Assembly: GCA_019448385.1 (NCBI GenBank)
Contig: JAGTXO010000089.1
Coordinates: 1 to 61,071, forward strand
Direction of reading: 5' to 3'
DNA: 61,071 bases
Origin: Diacronema lutheri
Lineage: Eukaryota; Haptophyta; Pavlovophyceae; Pavlovales; Pavlovaceae
Every line of letters begins with the position of its first letter. Within the stretch, counting starts at the first letter, position 1. The position numbers and the translations under genes are program-made. The notes under the pieces were generated by a model, which did no database searches, was not told the DNA's origin, and saw nothing but the letters and a program-made list of their open reading frames with translations. Shown one piece after another: positions 32,019 through 41,765 of this stretch.

Positions 32019-32340
32019 GGCGCCGCTTTCTAAAAGGGTGTAGGGTGTAGGGTGTAGGATGCAAAACAAGCCCTCCCCACATTTGGGCCCGACGTCATTC
32101 CTTCTTCGAAGCCGTGACGTTACTCACATACGAGTACCTTTACTTAGTGTAGGATGTATCTATTCTCTAGGTATTTGCATAGTGTAGGGTGTAGGATAAG
32201 TACGGTTACGAAAGTCCCATAGGGGGGAGAAGGAATGACGCTGTGACGAAAGAAGGAATGACGTCGGGCCCAAATGTGGGGAGGGCTTGTTTTGCATCCT
32301 ACACCCTACACCCTACACCCTTTTAGAAAGCGGCGGCGCC
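32019..32340. mobile_element. MITE-like element, copy A
   Basis: A 322-bp element with long terminal inverted repeats (about 80 bp): GGCGCCGCTTTCTAAAAGGG at the left, its complement at the right. Each end carries three TGTAGGG units, then GATGCAAAACAAGCCCTCCCC and GGGCCCGACGTCATTCCTTC. The interior is A/T-rich by the standards of this window and has no coding capacity. TIR-bearing and non-autonomous, it is most like a MITE of a DNA transposon. Confidence 0.75.
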
Positions 32341-32567
32341 TCGGAGCATGGCGGCTCGACAGCATGGCGCCTCGACAGCATGGCGTCGTCCAGCGTGGCG
32401 TCCAGGATGGCGACTGCGCCCGGGCCGTGACGCCGCGACGTCGTTCGGCTGCGTCACGGAGGAGCGCCATCCGTGCGCCACGGAGGAGCGGCAGGACCAC
32501 GACGCGGCGTGACGCTGGACGACGCCATGCTGTATAGGCGCCATGCTGTCGAGCCGCCATGCTCTGA
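32341..32567. repeat. Central hairpin between the two MITE copies
   Basis: Arms of about 65 bp (32341-32405 and about 32503-32567) are inverted repeats containing AGCATGGCGGCTCGACAGCATGGCG-type sequence (here truncated copies of an AGCATGGCG motif). They flank a spacer of about 100 bp that itself has GGATGGCG/CGCCATCC ends. With copies A and B it makes one palindrome spanning 32019-32891. Confidence 0.75.
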
Positions 32568-32891
32568 GGCGCCGCCGCTTTTCAAAAGGGTGTAGGGTGC
32601 AGGGTGTAGGATGCAAAACAAGCCCTCCCCACATCTGGGCCCGACGTCATTCCTTCTTTCGTCACAGCGTCATTCCTTCACTCCCTGTAGGACTTTCGTA
32701 ACCGTACTTATCCTACACCCTACACTATGCAAATACTTAGAGAATAGATACATCCTACACTAAGTAAAAGTACTCGTATGTGAGTAACGTCACGGCTTCG
32801 AAGAAGGAATGACGTCGGGCCCAAATGTGGGGAGGGCTTGTTTTGCATCCTACACCCTACACCCTACACCCTTTTAGAAAGCGGCGGCGCC
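32568..32891. mobile_element. MITE-like element, copy B (inverted)
   Basis: Same element as copy A in reverse orientation, diverged at a small number of sites (for example TTTTCAAAAGGG versus TTTCTAAAAGGG at one tip, and CTACAGGGAGTG versus CATAGGGGGGAG inside when both are read in copy A orientation). The asymmetric interior is what shows opposite orientation: CTTCGAAGCCGTGACG lies near the left TIR in A and near the right TIR in B. Confidence 0.75.
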
Positions 32892-32985
32892 TCAGAGCAT
32901 GGCGCCCGCCCGCTCGAGCCGGACCTCCGCGCAGCCGGACTCGCCCCGCCCCGGGCTGCTCTGGCTGGGCGACGTCGTGCGCGCC

Positions 32986-33284
32986 TCAGAACGCCGCGCT
33001 CGCCACGCGCACGTAGCCCTCGTCCGGGTCCGGCTCGGGCGCCGCGTCGCGCACCGAGCGCGACGCGGCCTCGACGCCCGGCGTTTCGGCACGCGAGGCG
33101 ACGGATGCCTCGTCCGGCCGGCCCCACGGCAGCTGCAGCTCGAGCTGGCGCTGGATGATGCGCGGCGTCGCCACGCGCCCGTGCTGCACCTCGCGACGTC
33201 GCGCGCGCACGTAGAGCACGATCGCCACCGAGCCGCTGAGGCCCATCATCGCGCCGAGCAGCACCGAGATTGTGGTCTCATTGT
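32986..33284 (-). CDS. Orphan 3' exon of a single-pass membrane protein
   Basis: A minus-strand exon with a good acceptor (CGCCCAAGCAG at 33285) reads NETTISVLLGAMMGLSGSVA, followed by IVLYVRARRR: one transmembrane helix with a basic stop-transfer. An Arg/Glu/Pro cytosolic tail runs to the stop at 32986. No matching upstream exon was found to its right, where the helicase-like sequence begins. It may be the remnant of a gene cut by insertion of the accessory region, or its 5' exons may be unrecognised. Confidence 0.4.
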
Positions 33285-33460
33285 CTGCTTGGGCGCGAAC
33301 GGAAAACGCGCGAAGGGTGGCGACGAAGATCGTTGGGTTGGGTTGGGCCACCGGCTCCCGAGGATTGCTTGTGGCGCTCGACTGACCGTTGGCCCAGCTT
33401 TTTTTTTTCTCGAACCTACTGTGGAGCCGCCTGCAGCGTGATCTCCCGCGCACAACGACC

Positions 33461-35900
33461 ATGGCCGCCATCGACCTGCGCGCCTTCGACGCGGCGCTCG
33501 TCAACTGCGAGATCGTGAGCACGCGGCCGGTCAAGCCGAGCGAGCAGGCGCGCACGGTCGACAAGCTGAGCTACGGGCCGTCGCGCCGCGCGCTCGCCTT
33601 CGTCTCGCCGCCCTGCGTCGTCGACTGGCCCGAGCTCACGGGCGACGGCAACTTTGGCACCATGTACGGGCCGACGGACGTCGACAAGGCGGCGTACACG
33701 GCCGGCGTGACCGACAAGGAGCTGCCGATTGAAGGCGCGCCGCTCGCGCAGATGGACGCCTACTTTGGCGCCCTGCGCGCCATCGACGATCAGCGCGTCG
33801 AGACGGTGCACGCGCGCCAGAAGGAGCTGCTCAACACGCGCGGCCTCTCGAAGGAGGAGGTGCGCGGCAAGCTCTCGCCCGCCGTCAAGCCCAAGTACGA
33901 GGACGACACGCTCGCGCACACGCGGCTGAACATGTCGACGCGCACGTTCACGTGGGCGGGCTCCGAGCGCGTCGTGCCGCTCGTCGACGCGCGGCGCGAA
34001 CCGGTCGACGAGATCCGGCACGAGGACGTCTGCGCCATCGCCACGCAGCTCGACCGCGTCTACACGGGGCTCACGGGCTCGATGTTTGGCACCAAGTGGA
34101 ACGTGTGCGGGGTCATGCTCCTGAAGCGCGCCGAGCAGCGGCCGCAGCCCGGCTCGGACGCCTTCGCCTCGTACGGCGTGCCCGCCTGGGCCGACACGTT
34201 CGACTCCACGGGGCTGTACGTGCCCGACGAGCGCGAGCGCGCGGCGGCGCTCGCGGCGGTGGCCGGTCTGCGCACGGCGCGCGCGCCGGCCGGGCCGGGC
34301 GGGCGCGAGCTCGCGCGCGCGCAGGGCTACCATCGCGCCGAGCGGGCTGCGAGCGCGGCGGCGGCGCGCGCGGCGATGGCCGAGGGCGGCCAGCAGTGCG
34401 CGCTCCACGGCGCGGTCGTCAAATCGGCGCTGCGCGGCGTGGGCAACCGGCTGCATCTTTGCGACGCGCCGGGCGGAACGGGCAAGACGTTCGTCGAGCG
34501 CGCCATTATCGCCGCCGTGCGCGCGGATGGGCACGCGGTCGTCGTGGGCGCGTCCTCGGGCGTCGCCGCCACGCTGCTGCCCGACGGCCGCACCTTCCAC
34601 TTGACCTTCAAGGTGCCCGGCGGTGCCGACTCCGACGGGCAAGCCGTTCAATGGCGTGCCGCGCTCCGAGCGCGGGCGCTCCCTGGCCGCCGCGGCGGCT
34701 GGTCGTGTGGGACGAGGCGCCGATGCAGACGCGGTGCCACCTCGACTCGCCTGATCGGTGTTTGCGCGACGTGACGGGCGTCGACGAGCGCTTCGGCGGC
34801 GAGACGCTGCTGCTCGCCGGCGACTTTCGCCAGTGCTTGCCGGTGGTGCGGCGCGGCTCGCGCGCGCAGATCGTGCGCTCCTGCCTCAAGTACTCGGCGC
34901 CGTGGCAGCACGATCGGCAGCACGCCTTGGTCGAGAACGTTCGCGCCTCGAGCGCGGCGCGCGACACGGGCGACGCGCTCGGCGCGGGCGAGTGGGCGGA
35001 GCTGCTGCGCAGCCCCGGCGACGGCGCCGTTCCCGCGGCGGTGCCGGCGGCCGGGGCCATGCCCGGCGCATTCCCGCTCGATCCCGTGCAGCTGCCCGAG
35101 GCCGTCGGCGGCGTCCCCATCCGCGTGGGCTCGGCCTACCCGACGGAGCTCGTGACGACTTTGTCCACGGCGCGACGTGTTGGACCGACGACGGCTCGCT
35201 GTGCGACCGCGCGGTGCTCTGCGCCAAGCAGACGGACGTGGCGCGGATCAACTGGCTGGCGATCGGCCGCTTCCCGGGCGCGGCGGCGAGGTGCGCGTCG
35301 GCGGACGAGCTGGCGCGACGACGGGGCGGGCAAGCAGATTGCGCTGGCGTCGGTCGAATTCCTCGACTCGCTCGAGCACGCGCAGATGCCGCACCGCGTC
35401 CTCGACCTGAAGCCCGGGATGGTGGTGATGCTGCCGCGCAACCTCTCGCCCGGCGAGGGGCTGTGCGGCGGCACGCGGCTGATCGTGCGCGGCATGCGCG
35501 CCGGCGGCCGGCTGCTCGAGTGCGCACGCCCCGGCGCGGCCGCCGGGCGCGACAGCACCGTGCTCGTCGCGCGTGTCGACCACCACTCGCCCGACGACGG
35601 CACGTTCGCGCTTGTGCGGATGCGCCGCCAGTTCCCCGGTGCGGCCGGCGTAACGAGGCGCAGGGGCAAGCGCTCGGGTGCGCGGGCGTGTGGCTCGCCG
35701 AGCCGTGCTTCACGCACGGCCAGCTCCACGTGGCCGCTTCGCGCGTCGGGCACACGTCGCGCGTCCGCTTTGCGCTCGGCGCGGACCTCGTGACGCGCAG
35801 CGTCGTCTTCAAAGAGGTGCTCCGCGCGGTCAGCGGTGGCGAGGCGGCGGCGGCGGCGCTCGCCGCGGCCGCCGTCGCCGCCGCGCGCGAATGCGCGGCG
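33461..35900 (+). pseudogene. PIF1-like helicase with N-terminal ssDNA-binding-like domain, frame-disrupted
   Basis: Starts at ATG 33461 (MAAIDLRAFDAAL). The first ~260 codons form an intact domain (YEDDTLAHTRLNMSTRTF, MFGTKWNVCGVMLL) reminiscent of DUF5871/ssDNA-binding proteins of large DNA viruses; this assignment is tentative. A PIF1-family helicase follows: Walker A APGGTGKTF (about 34468), VVWDEAPM (about 34703), LLLAGDFRQCLPVV, PGMVVMLPRNLSPGEGLCGG, NEAQGQAL and HGQLHVAASRV. The frame changes at about 34640-34690, 35155, 35295-35340 and 35645 with no room for introns, consistent with single-base indels. No HUH Rep domain is present, so it is not a standard Helitron protein. It probably belongs to a mobile element or endogenous virus of the alga. 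Confidence 0.72.
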
Positions 35901-37363
35901 GCGGCGCGCGGTGGCGGCGGGCGCGGACGGCGCGCGCGGCGCCGGCGGCGGGCGGCGCGCTGGCGGCGGGCGCGCCGCCGGCGCGCGGTGCTGGCCAGCA
36001 CCCGCCGGCGCGACGCCCGCCGCGCCGCTCGCGCCGACGCGCAGCCGTCGGGTGCTCGCCAGCACCGCGCGCCGCGCGACCGGCCCGCGTACCTGCGCGC
36101 CCTTCTAGGGCGCGCAGGGCGGCGCCAATGCGGCCGGCGCGCAGGGGCCTCACGCTGGCGCGCTGCCCGCCGCCGCGTGGGTCGCCGCTGCGCGCGTGCC
36201 GTCGGCGCTGCCGCCGCCCGGCGTCGCGCTCGCGCCGCAGCCGCAGCCGCCGCCGCCGCCGTCGCCGCCGCCTGCCGCCTGCCGGCAAGCTGGGCAAGTG
36301 CGCAGCGGCGGCGACGGCGGTGCGCGACCCGGCGAGCAGGCGGCGCGCCGCCGAGCCGGGGGCGGGCTCCGTGGGCGACGAGGCTCGCCCGCCACTCGCA
36401 CTACTCGCGCGCCAAGTGCGCACAACGCGCCCCCCCCCCCCCCCCCCACCCCACCCCCCGATGAATTTAATGCTCATACCATGGCGTCGCGCCACGGCAG
36501 TACGCCCGTGGCCCCGGCGGCCAGCCTCGCGCCGCTACGCCGTGTCGTCGCGGCCGGCGCACACAGCGAACTGTGTTTCCGCGGCACATGCCCGGCTGCT
36601 CGCGCGCTGCAAGCTTGCCGAACTGCTCGCGCTGGAATGGCGCGTTGCGGGCGTGCCCGCGCACCGCGCGTGTGCCATGCGCGTTCCGGGAGCGCCGCGC
36701 CGCGCGCCAAAGCGGCGCGCGGCGGACGTGCGGCCTCGGGCCGAAGAGGGGCCGGCGCGACCGGCCGCGAGGCGGGCGCAGACGCTCGGCGTGCCGGTCG
36801 ATGCGTCGTCCAAATCCGCGTCGGGCGGATGCGCGCCTGGGCCGGCGCTGCGTGCAGTCGGCGGGGCCCGGCCACGCGCTCGGGCGTAACGTTCGCGCCT
36901 GTTCGGCCGAGGCGCACTCGCCGTCCCCTCGCGCCGGCAACGTGCGTGCGGGCCAGCACGCAGGCAGCGTACGATGCCACGGCAGCGGCGAGCGCGTCCC
37001 CGCCGGTGTGCCGCTCGGCGCCCCGTCACGCGCAACGTGCGCGCCGCCCGCTGCATGCGCACGCATACGCGCGCTGGCAGCGTGCGCAAAATTGCCCGGG
37101 CAAGATCGTCCCGCGCTCGCGCCGCCGACGCATCATTCCATGTGTCCGTTTCGGCATCTGCCACCATCCACCAGCCCTCGAAAGCCGGCTTGCGCGTGGG
37201 CGCCCGTCCGGTGCGAGAAGCGGCTCGCGTCCTCGCGCGGGGCGCCTCCGCGCCAGGCGCCCGGCGCGCGCTCGTCTTGCCGCGCCACCACGCTGATCTG
37301 CGCCCAACCCTCGCTCGCCAATTCCCCCGTCGTCCCTGCTGCGCAGCCCGCAACAGCGCGCGC
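35901..37363. other. Low-complexity region before the USP-like gene
   Basis: Ala/Arg-coding GC repeats continue from the helicase C-terminus to about 36400. A C-run of about 18 at 36430-36447 precedes an ATG in good context at 36481, opening a long but biased plus frame. Short stretches may be 5' exons of the downstream gene; none has a recognisable domain. Confidence 0.35.
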
Positions 37364-38787
37364 ATGGCGCGTGCACGGCGCGGCGCCTTGAGCAAGTTTT
37401 ACGTCGTCGGTCGGCAGCCTGTGGAAGACGCGTTTGACGGCCCGATGTGGCCGGTGAGAGTGCCCGGCGTGCCGCGTGGTGAGCGCCTGCACGGCTTGCC
37501 GGGCTCGGCGCGCGCCCAGCCAGCCTCCCTCCATCCCGCCGCAAACCGTGCGTGCGCACCCCGCACACCCGGCGCTGCGCGGCGCGGCGCAGGCGCGAAA
37601 AACGAGGGCAGCGCGTGCTACACGACCGTCCTTATGCAATCGCTCTTCGCCCTGAACATGCTCCGTGCGATGCTTCGCTCCGCTTCGCGCCGTGCCAACA
37701 GCGTCGAGAGGGCGCGTTTTCGGGACTTTGGCACGCTGATCGAGGACACCAGGGCGCCGACACGGCTGTGTCTTGTGTCCGTCATCGACGTCATCTCGGG
37801 CCGTGGCGCGCGAAGGACGCCGCAGGATGCCGCTGAGTTCTTCCGGTTGCTGCTCGGCCGAGTGCCCGGGCTCGCTGCGGCCTTTGAAGCCGACACACGC
37901 GTCGGGCCAGTGCTCGAGCAGATCGCCGTGCCTTCAGAGGCCGGCGAGGGCATCGCCGTACTCGTCAGCGTCGGCGGCGATGCGGCGCGCGCGCTTGCAC
38001 ACGCTCTGGGGGGCGCCGCTGGGCCGCCGCGGGATCGCCACACGAACGCGGGCCACTCGGGCGTGCTCACGCCAGCCAGCATTGCTGTCGAGGCGCCGCG
38101 CACGACGCGCGGCAATGGCTCGCAGTGCAAGAACAACCGCGCGCTCGTGTGCGCGCCGCGGCTGCTGCTCGGCGGGCGCGACCACCTCCCCGTCGCCGGC
38201 GTGGTGCACGTGGGCGAGGGGCCGATGAGCGGGCACCTTGTCGCCATCGTGCTCCGCAACGAGGCTTGGTTTCCGTGCGACGACTACAACGTGCGGCGGC
38301 GCGCACGGTCGCTCGGTGCCGCGACCGGCGGTCGAGCGCAGCCGCGACCGCCCCGTCCTCCCGCGCGGCACGCGCGCGTGGCCTGAAAGCTCGCGCGCGC
38401 GCCTGCCGCACGCACGCGCGTTGCCCGCGCAGATCTACAACGTGCCTGAGTCCGACGCGCTGGCGTGGGCAAGTGGTGCGAGCATGCTCGTTCACAGCCG
38501 GCTCGACGTGGAGCCGTTGGACCCGGCGCTGGGCTCAGCGTCACCGCCGTCGGCCGCATCGCCTGCGTGGCCGAGCTCGGAGCCCGACGCGCCGACCTTG
38601 CCGGCAGCCTGGCCGCGGGTGCGGCAGATGGCAGCGGTGCCAACAGATGCGACGATCGGCATCGCGGAGACGGCTGCAGACATCTCTACGGCGGCGATCG
38701 GCCCAGCTGCGTGCGAGGCCCGCCAAGTTGTCTCCGTGACGCGCGCATTGCCAACAGCGGTGAGTGCGTCCTCGTCTCCGGCGGCCG

Positions 38788-38820
<33 letters not shown>

Positions 38821-39037
38821 ACACACACACACAACTCTCCCTACCTTCTTCCTCCTTTCGCACCTCGCACGCGCACGCCGTCCGCTGTCCGCTGTCCGCG
38901 GCCCAAATTGCCTTGCGGAAGCCGAGCAGGCAGAGCCCTGCTTGGATGGCTCCAGCGCGCATCTTGTGGATGGCGACGCTGTGGGCGAGCACGGACGCTC
39001 AAATGTGACCAGTGGCGCGCACGTGCACGTGCGCTAA
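37364..39037 (+). CDS. Ubiquitin-specific protease (USP/C19)-like cysteine protease
   Basis: Four exons: 37364-37478, 37593-38290, 38433-38759, 38930-39037; 415 aa, all joins in frame. The first join creates GVPRGAKNEGSACYTTVLMQ, the USP Cys box. RTPQDAAEFFRLLLG is the QxDAxEF box, and VAGVVHVGEGPMSGHLVAIV with WFPCDDYN is the His box. The last part (SDALAWASGASMLVHSR) matches the terminal AYxLFY strand of USPs. About 330 residues of catalytic core is small for this family. The active-site Cys and His appear intact, so it may cleave ubiquitin-like conjugates. It sits between the broken helicase and the giant gene, so it may be cargo of the same element. Confidence 0.78.
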
Positions 39038-39816
39038 CTGGACGTCGAGCGTGTGCGCCTTGTCCGCACGTGTGCACTCACGTGCGTCTGCGGCGATCTG
39101 CCCGGCGTAGTAGTCCGCGCGCGCGGGAGCCGCGTCGGCAGTAGGAGCAGGATAACGTACTTGCGCCTGACGAGGACGGCGAGAAGTGCGGCTTTTCGCT
39201 CGGGGTCTACCATGCCGCCGAGGTTGGCGCTGGCGCGCGTGAGGCAGTCGGAGCGCGCTGGGCCCGGGTTGAAGGCCTCACCCCGGGGGACGGGAGGATT
39301 CAAGGCGCCGAGCCGCTGCGGGTGCGGCGGGAGGCCCCGGGCGGGTGTGCTAATGCGGCTCGATGGCCGCCTGCCGGGGGGGGGGGGGGGGGGGAGGGGG
39401 GGGGGGGGGGGGGGCGTTGGGCCGCCCGCGGAAACGGAGGTGAGCGTGTGGGAGCGGCGCGCGTCGGCGCGCGCGGCTGGCGTGCAGCACGGATAAGTCT
39501 TGTGTGGACTTCGCGGGGCGGATCCCGGTGCAGGGATTGCCGACGTAGGCCGCGAGCGCGAGCAGGGCGGGGATGAAGACGGATGATGGGGTTGGGGCCA
39601 AGGCCGCCGCACCCGCAGCTATCACGGTGGCAGCGACCGCCACGGTCAGTGCGAGGCTCGCGTGGCCGCTGCGCGGGCAGCTCGCCCGCCAGGTCCAGGA
39701 GGGCCGGCCTGCGGCCTCAGTGCCCAGCGTTGGGCATGTCAGCGTCTGCGTCTGCGGGCCCGCCACTGCGATGGCGCATTGAGCCTGGCGCACCAAAACG
39801 CAATCGGTCCGCCGAT

Positions 39817-39858
<42 letters not shown>

Positions 39859-41700
39859 CGAGGCGTGCGCGGGGGCTTGGGGTGGGCTCCGGGTGCCGGC
39901 GCTGTGCCAGCGGCGGGCTTGGTTGACGCCGTCTCGCCGGGGCCCTTGCGCCTTGCGGCGCGAGCGTCGCGGAGGGGCGTCGGCTGCGCTGGCTCCGCGT
40001 CGGCGGTGGCGTGGGGCAGGCTCTTGTGGAGGGCGGAGCGCTCGCGCACGAGTCGGTTGCCAAGGCGGGCTGTCTGCGTGCCGTTGGGCTGCGCTTGGGC
40101 AGGTAGGACCTGCGGCCTCGGGGGCGGGCGGGTTTTCGTGTTGGGCCAGGCGGCAACGCGCACCGGCCGTGTTCGCGGCCGGCAGGCGGACGTCCGCAGC
40201 GGGGCGGAGAATGCGGGTGAAGCGCTTGCACGGGCGCGGTTCGCACCTGGCGGCCAGGCGATCACGAACCGTTGGGTCGCCCGGCTGTTTGGTGGAGCCG
40301 AGGGCAGCAAGGATAGCGAGCTTGGCCGCCTCATCGGTGACGAGCGGCACTGTTGCCCAGCTCTGTACCTCGAAGCCCTGGATGTGCAGGCGTCGGGGAA
40401 GTTCCCGGCAGCGTCGCCTGCGTCCGTCGAGAGGCGGACCGAAGTCGCGCCCGTGCCCCCGTTGGCGACACCGAGCTCTCGCTCGTTCACACCGGCCCGC
40501 CGACGCGGGCGCGTGGTGCGCGCGCGTTGGGTGCGTGTCTGCCTCGAGCAGCGTGCCCAGTCGCAGTGTGGGCGCGTGTCCGTCTGCCTCAAAACGCCAC
40601 GTGGAGGGGAAGGCGCGGGGCGGGCTCGCCGAGGAGGTGCCGCCGCTCGCTGCCACCCGGCGCGGGCTCGGGGCAGCCGTCTTCGGGTGCCGCGCTCTTC
40701 GCGCCATGCACGAACGTTCCGCCGCGCTCGCAGCGCGCGAGCGCACACACAGAGCGCGCGGCGACCCCGGCGGGGGCAGTGCGTCCCGGTGGCACTCGCG
40801 GGCGCGCGCCTGGCCTGGGCGCAGCTGGGCGCGTTGCCGCCCGCGCAGCGAGCCGCCCGCGCGCCTCGCCGCGCGCGCGCTTCGTCGCACGCGTGCGCCC
40901 TGCATGCACGCGCACAGCGCGCGGCGGCTCGGCGCAGTGCAAGGCAGAGCGTGCTGCAACGGTTGCGAGGGCGCGCACGCGCGGCGCGGCGCGCCCCTGT
41001 GTGGTCGCCTGCGCGCGGCGCGTGGTCCGGACGCAGCTCGGTGGCGTGATGCCGTTCGTGCAACACAGTGCGCGTGAGAGCCGCACGTGCACACCTGCAG
41101 TGCAACGCGGCATTGCGCGCGTTGCGTGGGCGGAGCGCGGCTGGATGTGCTTGAGGTCGCGCAGCATGCCGCGCGCCGCGCGCTGTGCGGCGCAGCGAGT
41201 CGGCCATGCCCCTGGTCCTCGTCTCCGGGGGGGGGGGGGGGGGGGGTGGTGGTGGCAACCAGGATCCGCCAGCGCGTGGTGGGCGCCGTCCAACTCCCAG
41301 CCAGGATGCGCCCCGTTCTTCCCCGACACTCTCCGTCCAAACCCGCCGCCCAGCCTGCCGCCGCACCCGCCGCCAACGCCGCCGCGCACCCATCCGCCGA
41401 GCTCGCCTCGCGCGCGCTCGCGCTCACGCTGCGCGACGAGGCTGCGCAGGCCGGCGCGCGGCCGTGCAGAGCAGCGCAGGCCGGCGCGCGGCCGCGCGCG
41501 CGCGCTCACGTTGCGGCCGCGCAGCGAGCTTTCGCCGCGTCGCAGCCCCTCCGAGCAGCCACGATGCACGCCCCCGGAGGACGTTGGCCGCGCTCGGAGG
41601 CCGCGCTCGGGCGCGCAAAGAGAGGCGGCGCGGGCAAACGAGTAGGCTCGGCGCGCTGGCGGGTCCTGGTTGTGGGAGAGCGGGGCATTCTCCAGGGCAT
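39034..41700 (-). other. Unresolved minus-strand coding fragments with poly-C introns
   Basis: Several minus-strand stretches look coding but could not be joined. 40377-40247: exon-like, WATVPLVTDEAAKLAILAAL then GSTKQPGDPTVRDRLAA, flanked by CATCCAG and GTGCGA. 39784 downward: AVAGPQTQTLTCPTLGTEAA, with hydrophobic SLALTVAVAATVIAAGAAAL and SVFIPALLALAAYVG. About 39290-39130: FNPGPARSDCLTRASANLGG and RKAALLAVLVRRKYVILLLL. Runs of 20-39 G on the plus strand (39379-39414, 39820-39858, 41227-41246) are poly-C in this direction and often lie just before AG acceptors. One frame ends at 39034, overlapping the USP stop on the other strand by a few bases. Function unknown. Confidence 0.3.
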
Positions 41701-41765
41701 CATGTAAATTCTCCCAAGTATCATCCGGGCCGCCATCCGGACACTGACGTGCCCACAGTCTGCAG

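Noticed and set aside
32019-32891. LTR retrotransposon
   Set aside because: The repeats are inverted, not direct, and no reverse transcriptase or integrase lies between them.
33461-35900. Helitron transposase
   Set aside because: PIF1 motifs are present but no HUH Rep domain and no Helitron-like ends were seen.
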